From Rhodospirillales bacterium RIFCSPLOWO2_02_FULL_58_16 (GTDB taxonomy: Bacteria > Pseudomonadota > Alphaproteobacteria > Rhodospirillales > 2-02-FULL-58-16): a stretch of DNA of 50,136 nucleotides. The position numbers and the translations under genes are program-made. The stretch spans positions 14,096 to 64,231 of the forward strand of contig MIAA01000027.1 in the NCBI GenBank assembly GCA_001830425.1, written 5' to 3'. Positions 1 through 5,316 of the stretch are shown one piece after another; position 1 is the first letter of the stretch; every line of letters starts with the position of its first letter. The notes beneath the pieces are model-generated. The model searched no databases. It saw only the letters and a list, made by a program, of their open reading frames with translations, and was not told where the DNA came from.

Positions 1-239
1 CCATCGCCGTCGCCGTCGCCATCGCCGTCACCGTCGCCGTCACCATCGCCGCCGCCGCCACCGCCGCCGGAAGCCGAGGCCGGGGTGAGTCCCAGCAATG
101 CCGGCGCCATGTAAACGGCCAGCGCGGTAAGGCCAAGCCTGGTCAGCGCGGCCCTGCGGCCCTCGTTGATTTCGCAAGTTTCCTTGGAGGTTTCATCAGT
201 CGGAACGGTCTGTTCGATAAGGTTTTCGGTGGTGGTCAT
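1..239 (-). CDS. Secreted small protein with Gly-Asp repeat, possible modified-peptide precursor (3' end outside window)
   Basis: Reading leftward from the ATG at 239, 79 residues are visible before the window edge. Residues 1-27 are polar. Two arginines (28-29) precede a hydrophobic stretch (about 35-51) and an Ala-Ser-Ala site (54-56), which looks like an export signal. The Arg-Arg pair makes Tat export possible, but the usual Tat Phe-Leu-Lys context is absent. A run of seven glycines (58-64) and at least eight Asp-Gly units follow, running off the window. A GAGGGA ribosome-binding site lies about 9 nt upstream of the ATG. The gene is divergent from an HPr-kinase-like gene and a PqqD-family gene, so a role as their substrate is attractive, but this is inference. 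It could instead be an unmodified acidic, metal-binding secreted protein. I recognise no named family. Confidence 0.72.
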   Translation of the reverse strand, partial: MTTTENLIEQTVPTDETSKETCEINEGRRAALTRLGLTALAVYMAPALLGLTPASASGGGGGGGDGDGDGDGDGDGDGD

Positions 240-348
240 CGTGACATCCCTCATGTTTTATAATTCAACCCGGACAAAATGTCGCGCTCATGCGAACCTT
301 ACCGTATAGTTTGACAAAGCGATCATTAACCGACGATGAATAATATAA

Positions 349-1188
349 ATGCTCCTTTCATTTGAAGGAATGTCCCGACCGATTTCCCTGATCGGATGCG
401 GGGAATTAAAGCCGATGATCATGGCGGTTCTTCGCGGCTGGCAAATCCGGGAGGTTGCGTCCGGCGGATCGCCGTTGCCGATCATCGAGATCGAGAAAAC
501 CGACAAGGGATACCGCCGCAAATCGCCATGGGTCGATAAACCGGCCGTCTTCACGGACGGCGTTGACGCCGTTTGTGATTTTCTGGTTGACCTGATCAGA
601 TACCACATTTCAGACGGGATTCCGCAACTATGCCTTCATTGCGCGGCGGCGGCTTTCACCTCCGACCTGATGATCTTTCCCAGCGCCTACGAGGCCGGAA
701 AAAGCACCCTGTCCGTCCATTTGGCGGCGCACGGCGCACGGCTGTTCGCCGATGATGTCCTCCCTTTGGAGAACTCAAGCAATAACGGCATTGCGCCAGG
801 AATCCTGCCGCGTTTGCGCTTGCCCCTTGCCGACGACGCCGGCAAGATTTTTCATGATTTCGTCGCCCGCCGCCAAGGATTGCAAAACGACCGTTTTCTC
901 TATGTGGGCCTGAAGGAGAATGAATTAGCGCCGCTGGGAACAACGGCGCCGATCCGCAATATCATTATGCTCAAGCGTGATCCGGGAGGAAAAACCGAGT
1001 TGGTCCCGGCCAAAAAAAGCGACACCCTCAGGGATTCCATCATGCGAAACTTTTCCGGCAACGTGCCGGCGATCAAGATACTTGACCGTCTGCACGCCGT
1101 CGTCGAATCCGCCCGATGCTACGCCCTGCACTACACTTCCGGCGATGACGGCGCCCGCGTGTTGCGCGATGCCTTCGCTCGGGAATAA
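349..1188 (+). CDS. HPr kinase-like P-loop protein (HprK-related)
   Basis: A 279-residue protein with a P-loop at residues 111-120 (Pro-Ser-Ala-Tyr-Glu-Ala-Gly-Lys-Ser-Thr), followed by Leu-Phe-Ala-Asp-Asp at 133-136. This is the layout of HPr kinase/phosphorylase-fold proteins, where the acidic pair follows the P-loop by about 20 residues. A Leu-His-Cys-Ala-Ala segment (97-101) just before the P-loop is typical of HprK-related proteins outside the phosphotransferase system. No PTS gene is visible nearby. The next gene, 9 nt downstream, is PqqD-like. From memory, such kinase/PqqD pairs are named the HPr-rel-A system, and HprK homologues phosphorylate some lasso peptides. The substrate here is unknown. 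The start at 349 is the first ATG; an ATG at 370 sits directly after GAAGGA, too close to serve as a normal Shine-Dalgarno. Confidence 0.72.
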   Translation: MLLSFEGMSRPISLIGCGELKPMIMAVLRGWQIREVASGGSPLPIIEIEKTDKGYRRKSPWVDKPAVFTDGVDAVCDFLVDLIRYHISDGIPQLCLHCAAAAFTSDLMIFPSAYEAGKSTLSVHLAAHGARLFADDVLPLENSSNNGIAPGILPRLRLPLADDAGKIFHDFVARRQGLQNDRFLYVGLKENELAPLGTTAPIRNIIMLKRDPGGKTELVPAKKSDTLRDSIMRNFSGNVPAIKILDRLHAVVESARCYALHYTSGDDGARVLRDAFARE

Positions 1189-1197
1189 GATCGGAAC

Positions 1198-1503
1198 ATG
1201 AACCTTACCCGGCGCTATGTCCGCAACCCGAATGTCGTTGAAAGGACTGTTGATGACGCAACTTTTCTCGTCGGTGCCGACAACAAATCGCTGTATCACC
1301 TGAACCCGTTGGCCGCCGCCCTGTGGACGCTGCTGGCCGATCCGATCTCTGTTAACGAGGCCTGCGCCGTCATCCATCAAGCCTTTCCGGACGCAGGAAG
1401 GAAAAACATCAGGAACGACGTTGCCGCCCTGATTTCCGACCTGAAAACCAACGACCTTGTCATCATCGGGAAACGGCCTGAAAATACCTCTCGGCAAAGA
1501 TGA
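1198..1503 (+). CDS. PqqD family protein (peptide chaperone / RiPP recognition element)
   Basis: A 101-residue protein with the PqqD-like order: N-terminal basic strand, a Leu-Val-Gly beta hairpin, the Tyr-His-Leu-Asn-Pro-Leu-Ala-Ala-Ala-Leu-Trp segment (about 38-48) and a C-terminal winged helix ending in an acidic helix that leads to a Leu-Val strand. PqqD proteins bind leader peptides and present them to modifying enzymes. It is co-directional with the HprK-like gene, 9 nt away, so the two are very probably cotranscribed. No PQQ biosynthesis genes are present, so a role in PQQ synthesis is unlikely. The last few residues are polar and probably disordered. Family assignment is good; the client peptide is unknown, with the divergent Gly-Asp-repeat protein as the nearest candidate. 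Confidence 0.8.
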   Translation: MNLTRRYVRNPNVVERTVDDATFLVGADNKSLYHLNPLAAALWTLLADPISVNEACAVIHQAFPDAGRKNIRNDVAALISDLKTNDLVIIGKRPENTSRQR

Positions 1504-1581
1504 ACACAGGATGAATTGCCCGCTCAGCATTAATTCACATTGAACAATGTATTAAGTTGAGTCGAAGGGAGTAATGCAGCC

Positions 1582-2694
1582 ATGTCCGACGGCAGTCACA
1601 ATGTAAAAGTCTGGGATGCTCCCACCCGCATATTCCATTGGCTGCTGGCGGCGCTGGTGATTCTCGGCATAATCACCGGCTTCCTGTCTCCGGAATGGTG
1701 GATGGGCGTTCATATCTGGGCCGGCTACGGCATTGTTGTCCTGATCGTCTTCCGTCTGGTCTGGGGCGTCTATGGTTCGGAATACAGCCGCATCGGCAGC
1801 TTCGTCTTTCCGCCGCGCAGAATCGTTGAGCACCTTCGCGGCGTGCTGATGATGCGCCCGCCCCACTATCTGGGCCACAATCCCACCGGCGCCGTTATGA
1901 TTTTCGCCCTGATGATCTTCCTCGTCGTCATCAACGTCAGCGGCCTGTTGGTCCTCGGCGGCGAGGAAAAGCAGGGTCCGCTGGCCGGAATCGCCCGCTA
2001 TCCCCTAGGCAACGCCGCTAAAAACATTCACCTGTTTCTGGTAATTACCTTGATGACGATGATCGTCGGCCATGTTGTCGGCGTCATCGTCGAGTGCTGG
2101 ATAACCAAAGAAAACCTGGTGAAGTCGATGATCACCGGCATGAAGTCGCTGCCTGACGGGACGCCGGTTCCCGAACACCGCGCTTCCCGTCCCTTGCCGG
2201 CGATGATTACGATGGTCCTGTTCACGGCAATAGCGGGGGCCATTCTGGGATTTCTGGGCCAGATGCCGCCTGTCGGCCACCAGGCGCTGCCTGATTTCCC
2301 CGTATACAATACGGAGTGCGGCGACTGCCACATGGCCTATCACCCCAGTCTGTTGCCGGAAAAATCCTGGAAAGAATTGATGTCCGGTCTGGATGATCAC
2401 TTCGGCGAGGCCGCCACCCTGGATGACGCCACAGTCCGCGACATAACCGCGTATCTGAGTTCATACGCCGGGGATTACTGGGACACCGAGGCTTCCAACC
2501 GCTTCCTTAAGGTTTCTCCGGAAAAGCCTCTGCAAATTTCAGAGAGTCCTTATTGGGTAATCAAACATGAGAAAGTCAACGATATCGTATTCAAACGTAG
2601 GAGCGTTAAAGGAAAAGGGAACTGCATAGCTTGCCACAAGGACGCGGCGACAGGCCGCTTCGATGATCAAAAAATCAACATTCCGGAGAACTGA
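1582..2694 (+). CDS. Cytochrome b561-type membrane protein fused to a dihaem cytochrome c (DHC) domain
   Basis: A 370-residue fusion. Residues 1 to about 190 are a cytochrome b561 / hydrogenase cytochrome b domain: it opens with Val-Trp-Asp-Ala-Pro-Thr-Arg-Ile-Phe-His-Trp and has four hydrophobic helices with conserved histidines for two haems b. A fifth helix (about 205-225) anchors a periplasmic C-terminal domain with two c-type haem motifs, Cys-Gly-Asp-Cys-His (246-250) and Cys-Ile-Ala-Cys-His (348-352). That domain resembles the separate dihaem cytochrome c encoded at 3128-3652. The likely role is electron transfer across the membrane between quinol and the soluble cytochromes encoded next. 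A GAAGGAG ribosome-binding site precedes the ATG by about 10 nt. The gap to the next gene is 5 nt, so the three haem genes form an operon. Donor and acceptor are not shown by sequence. Confidence 0.85.
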   Translation: MSDGSHNVKVWDAPTRIFHWLLAALVILGIITGFLSPEWWMGVHIWAGYGIVVLIVFRLVWGVYGSEYSRIGSFVFPPRRIVEHLRGVLMMRPPHYLGHNPTGAVMIFALMIFLVVINVSGLLVLGGEEKQGPLAGIARYPLGNAAKNIHLFLVITLMTMIVGHVVGVIVECWITKENLVKSMITGMKSLPDGTPVPEHRASRPLPAMITMVLFTAIAGAILGFLGQMPPVGHQALPDFPVYNTECGDCHMAYHPSLLPEKSWKELMSGLDDHFGEAATLDDATVRDITAYLSSYAGDYWDTEASNRFLKVSPEKPLQISESPYWVIKHEKVNDIVFKRRSVKGKGNCIACHKDAATGRFDDQKINIPEN

Positions 2695-2699
2695 CAATC

Positions 2700-3119
2700 A
2701 TGAAAAAAATCAGCGTTTTTGTTCTGTCCTGCGCCGTCGGCGGACTCCTGGCCTCCCCCGCTTTCGCCGGACCCCGCGAGTCCATCCTTGGCGATCTGGC
2801 GGCCCAGGCGAAGGCGGCTGACCCCGGCTTTTCGGCTTTTTCCGCCGAGCGCGGCAAAGCCCTGTTTACCAAAAACTTCGGCACAGGCTCGCCTGAAACT
2901 CCGGCATGCACGTCCTGCCACGGCACGACGCCCCAGTCCGGCGGCCAGACCCGCGCCGGCAAGCCCATCGACCCCATCGGCGTCTCCAAGACCCCCGACC
3001 GCTACACCGATCCCAAGAAGGTGGACAAGTGGTTCGGCCGCAACTGCCCCAGCGTTATCGGTCGTGAATGTACGCCCATTGAGAAGGGCGACTTTATTAC
3101 CTTTATGGCCGGCCAGTAA
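2700..3119 (+). CDS. SHP-like monohaem cytochrome c (DUF1924 family)
   Basis: A 139-residue protein with a signal peptide ending at Ala-Phe-Ala (residues 21-23) and one haem motif, Cys-Thr-Ser-Cys-His (70-74). The C-terminal segment has Arg-Asn-Cys (114-116) and a second Cys at 124. This agrees with sphaeroides haem protein (SHP), where an asparagine is the sixth, displaceable haem ligand and lies near a disulfide. Asn115 would be that ligand and Cys116/Cys124 the disulfide. SHP binds oxygen or nitric oxide when reduced and is reduced by a dihaem cytochrome c, here encoded on both sides. The position between a cytochrome b-DHC fusion and a stand-alone DHC matches the known cytochrome b/SHP/DHC gene set. 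The physiological function remains uncertain in the family. Confidence 0.85.
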   Translation: MKKISVFVLSCAVGGLLASPAFAGPRESILGDLAAQAKAADPGFSAFSAERGKALFTKNFGTGSPETPACTSCHGTTPQSGGQTRAGKPIDPIGVSKTPDRYTDPKKVDKWFGRNCPSVIGRECTPIEKGDFITFMAGQ

Positions 3120-3127
3120 GGATAAGC

Positions 3128-3652
3128 ATGATGAAATTTGTACTGGCGATCCTTTTGACGCTGTCGGCGCTGCCGGCTCTGGCCGGCGGACCATTCCCGG
3201 CGATTGCCGACGAGGCCGTCGCCAGGGAATGCGGCGAGTGCCATATGCTGTACTATCCGCAGATGCTTCCCCAAAAGTCGTGGAAGATCATCATGGACGG
3301 GCTGGCCGACCATTTCGGCGAGAACGCCGCCCTGGAACAGGATGTCCTCAAGAAGGTCACCGACTACCATGTCGCTAACGCCGCCGACGTGGACGACAAC
3401 AGGTTGGCCAAGAAGTTCATGGAGGGCGTGGACTTGAGCAATCCGCCGCTCAAAGTTACCACGACGCCGCGTTTCATCAAAAAGCACAGCGGCATCCCGG
3501 ATCAGGTTTTTACTCAGAAAGAAGTCGGCTCCAAGGCCAGATGCGGCGCCTGCCACCTTAACGCCAAGGACGGCAGGATTGACGATGACGACGCAGTAAT
3601 TCCCGGATACATCAATCTGTTCGGCGTCACCAGCATCAAAAAGTTCTGGTAG
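3128..3652 (+). CDS. Periplasmic dihaem cytochrome c (DHC)
   Basis: A 174-residue protein with a signal peptide (residues 1 to about 19, ending Ala-Leu-Ala) and two haem motifs, Cys-Gly-Glu-Cys-His (35-39) and Cys-Gly-Ala-Cys-His (139-143). It is clearly homologous to the C-terminal domain of the cytochrome b fusion two genes upstream: both have Glu-Cys-Gly-(Asp/Glu)-Cys-His-Met followed by a Lys-Ser-Trp and Asp-His-Phe-Gly-Glu segment. Known DHC proteins reduce SHP. It is the last gene of the three-gene haem operon and starts 8 nt after the SHP stop. No haem-maturation genes are nearby. Confidence 0.87.
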   Translation: MMKFVLAILLTLSALPALAGGPFPAIADEAVARECGECHMLYYPQMLPQKSWKIIMDGLADHFGENAALEQDVLKKVTDYHVANAADVDDNRLAKKFMEGVDLSNPPLKVTTTPRFIKKHSGIPDQVFTQKEVGSKARCGACHLNAKDGRIDDDDAVIPGYINLFGVTSIKKFW

Positions 3653-3680
3653 AGCGCCCGTTAATATAAGCGGCGCGGCC

Positions 3681-3713
3681 TAAACGGCTTGATTTTTTGA
3701 CGAATGCCGTTTA
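3681..3713. promoter_or_regulatory. Perfect 8-bp inverted repeat upstream of tRNA-Glu
   Basis: TAAACGGC at 3681-3688 and GCCGTTTA at 3706-3713 form a perfect inverted repeat with a 17-nt T-rich centre. It lies between the dihaem cytochrome c stop and the tRNA. It could act as a weak terminator for the haem operon or as part of the tRNA promoter region (TTGACG occurs at 3697-3702). Function is not established. Confidence 0.3.
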
Positions 3714-3731
3714 CGACACCGACACTCTCTA

Positions 3732-3807
3732 GTCCCCATCGTCTAGAGGCCTAGGACACTGGCCTTTCACGCCGGTAACACGGGTTCGAATCCCGTTGGG
3801 GACGCCA
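3732..3807 (+). tRNA. tRNA-Glu (anticodon TTC)
   Basis: A 76-nt cloverleaf with encoded CCA. The acceptor strand GTCCCCA (3732-3738) pairs with TGGGGAC (3797-3803). The discriminator base is G3804, and CCA is at 3805-3807. The anticodon stem CTGGC/GCCGG encloses a seven-base loop with TTC at 3766-3768. The T arm contains GGTTCGAATCC. The gene lies between the haem operon and an SDR gene. Confidence 0.96.
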
Positions 3808-3827
3808 GTCATCAAGGTCAGCCGATC

Positions 3828-4604
3828 ATGACCGAAAACCGCAAGGCGTTGCGCTCCATCCTGATTACCGGCGCTTCAAGCGGCATCGGCGAGGCGCTGG
3901 CCATGGCTTATGCAAAGCCGGGCGTCTTTCTGACGATATCGGGCCGTGACGAAGAACGGCTGGAGGCGGCAGCCGAAAACTGCCGCCGCCGAGGGGCCGA
4001 GGTCGTCGCCGGAATCATCGACGTCACCGAACGCGCCGCGATGCTCAAGTGGATAAAAGACGCCGATGACAGGCATCCGCTGGACCTGGTCATCGCCAAC
4101 GCCGGAACCTCGGCGGGCAGCGGCGGCGCCGCCGGCGAGAGCGAGGAACAGGTCCGTGAAATCTTCGCCGTCAATCTGACCGGCGTACTGAATACGCTGC
4201 TGCCGGCCATCGCCCTGATGCGCCCCCGCAAACGTGGACAACTGGCCATAATGAGTTCCATCGCCGCCTTTCGCGGAATGCCCGGCGCTCCCGCCTATTC
4301 GGCGAGCAAGGCGGCGGTAAAGGCCTACGGCGAGGCCCTGCGCGGCCTGCTGGCGCCGGAAGGCGTTCAGGTATCGGTGATCTGCCCCGGTTTCGTCGTC
4401 AGCCGCATGACCGCTGAAAATAAATTCCCCATGCCTTTCCTGATGGATGCCGGGAAAGCGGCGCAAAAGATCATTCACGGACTGGAAAGCGACCGGCCGC
4501 TGATCGCCTTCCCATGGCCTATGTACATGGTCATGCGTATAATCGGCGTCCTGCCGGCGCGGATGGCGGATCGGCTGCTGAACCGGATGCCGAAAAAGGC
4601 TTGA
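3828..4604 (+). CDS. Short-chain dehydrogenase/reductase (SDR) family oxidoreductase
   Basis: A 258-residue classical SDR. It has the nucleotide-binding Thr-Gly-Ala-Ser-Ser-Gly-Ile-Gly motif at 14-21, Asn-Ala-Gly at 91-93, catalytic Ser at 143-144 and Tyr157-x3-Lys161. A C-terminal hydrophobic stretch (about 225-245) suggests membrane association. The substrate cannot be read from sequence, and neighbours do not help: a tRNA lies upstream and a toxin-antitoxin pair is convergent downstream. The start ATG follows the tRNA by 20 nt. Its last 74 bases overlap, tail to tail, the C-terminal coding region of the HigA-like antitoxin. Confidence 0.9.
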   Translation: MTENRKALRSILITGASSGIGEALAMAYAKPGVFLTISGRDEERLEAAAENCRRRGAEVVAGIIDVTERAAMLKWIKDADDRHPLDLVIANAGTSAGSGGAAGESEEQVREIFAVNLTGVLNTLLPAIALMRPRKRGQLAIMSSIAAFRGMPGAPAYSASKAAVKAYGEALRGLLAPEGVQVSVICPGFVVSRMTAENKFPMPFLMDAGKAAQKIIHGLESDRPLIAFPWPMYMVMRIIGVLPARMADRLLNRMPKKA

Positions 4605-4878
4605 TCTTGCCGATAGCCTTGCCGACTTCACGCCGGGCTTCCATCATGTCGTAGACATTTTGCAGGCGCAGCCAATACCCTTCGGACAGGGCAAAAAACC
4701 TGGCAAGGCGCAGGTCGGTGTCGGCGGTAATGCCGCGCCGTCCGCGAATGATTTCATTGATCCGGTTGGCCGGAACGCCGATGGCTTGCGCCAGCGCGTT
4801 CTGGGACAGGCCCAGCGGTTCCAGAAATTCCTCTTGCAGGATTTCGCCGGGGTGCGGATTTTTCAAAAGTTTAGCCAT
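4531..4878 (-). CDS. higA: HigA family antitoxin (XRE-type helix-turn-helix)
   Basis: A 115-residue protein. Residues 8-85 are the HigA layout: Asn-Pro-His-Pro-Gly-Glu-Ile-Leu near the N-terminus, then a helix-turn-helix (Leu-Ser-Gln-Asn-Ala-Leu-Ala through Asn-Arg-Ile-Asn-Glu-Ile) and the Ala-Arg-Phe-Phe-Ala-Leu-Ser-Glu-Gly-Tyr-Trp segment. It neutralises the HigB-like RNase encoded just upstream and represses the shared promoter. Family members usually stop at about residue 95-100. Here about 20 extra, low-complexity residues (Ser/Ala/Pro-rich) run into the 3' end of the convergent SDR gene, suggesting loss of the original stop. Toxin-first order with a 20-nt gap is typical of higBA. Confidence 0.88.
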   Translation of the reverse strand: MAKLLKNPHPGEILQEEFLEPLGLSQNALAQAIGVPANRINEIIRGRRGITADTDLRLARFFALSEGYWLRLQNVYDMMEARREVGKAIGKIKPFSASGSAADPPSAPAGRRLYA

Positions 4879-4898
4879 GTTCTTCTCTATTTTTCCCG

Positions 4899-5180
4899 TC
4901 AGTGATAATCCACAATCTCGACATCAAAAACTTCGTTATCCCGCCGGACAAAGCAGACGCGCCACTGATCGTTAATCCTGATGCTCATCCGGCCCTTGCG
5001 GTCGCCTTTCAGATGCTCCAGCCGGTTGCCGGGCGGATTTTTCAGATCATCAAGGGTCTGCGCGGCATCAAGCTGACGCAGTTTCCGCAAGGCCCGATCC
5101 TGCATGTCGCCGGGAAACTTGCGGGACTTTTCACCGTTCCAGATTTTCTCGGTATCCTTGCATCTAAATGACCTGATCAT
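4899..5180 (-). CDS. higB: HigB/RelE-type mRNA interferase toxin
   Basis: A 93-residue RelE/ParE-superfamily toxin of the HigB type. Visible landmarks are the opening Met-Ile-Arg-Ser-Phe, a Lys-Leu-Arg-Gln-Leu-Asp-Ala-Ala helix, Pro-Pro-Gly-Asn-Arg-Leu-Glu-(His)-Leu-Lys-Gly-Asp-Arg, the Ser-Ile-Arg-Ile-Asn-Asp-Gln-Trp-Arg-Val-Cys-Phe strand and a C-terminal Val-Glu-Ile-Val-Asp-Tyr-His. Such toxins cleave mRNA on the ribosome. Length and key basic residues look intact, so the toxin is probably functional. It is the first gene of the pair, with a promoter and palindrome immediately upstream (5193-5222). Confidence 0.9.
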   Translation of the reverse strand: MIRSFRCKDTEKIWNGEKSRKFPGDMQDRALRKLRQLDAAQTLDDLKNPPGNRLEHLKGDRKGRMSIRINDQWRVCFVRRDNEVFDVEIVDYH

Positions 5181-5192
5181 CCGTCAATTCTC

Positions 5193-5222
5193 ATTGTAGC
5201 GGTTGTATGCAGTCCGTACAAC
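5193..5222 (-). promoter_or_regulatory. Promoter and probable HigA operator of the higBA pair
   Basis: On the minus strand, TTGTAC (5221-5216) and TACAAT (5198-5193) are separated by exactly 17 nt and lie just upstream of the higB ATG at 5180. A palindrome, GTTGTA (5202-5207) and TACAAC (5217-5222) around 9 nt, covers the -35 hexamer and most of the spacer. This is where an autorepressing HigA dimer would bind to block RNA polymerase. HigA autoregulation is known for the family; the assignment to this palindrome is inference. Confidence 0.6.
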
Positions 5223-5316
5223 ATAATAATTTCACATCCGCAACCGGCGGGGTAAATTCGGTGATTTGTTCTTTTACCGCTTTCAGGACGGAAAAGCTTC
5301 GGTTATTCATCTCCGT

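Noticed and set aside
1-72. CRISPR-like repeat at the left end
   Set aside because: The repeat is a coding hexanucleotide-type tract without spacers.
1538-1549. CATTGAACAATG palindrome before the cytochrome b gene as an FNR/FixK site
   Set aside because: It lacks the TTGAT-N4-ATCAA pattern; a short palindrome of this size can occur by chance.
5266-5316. Upstream TTG start for the ThDP enzyme
   Set aside because: It would add 17 residues unlike family N-termini; the ATG at 5317 is adequate.
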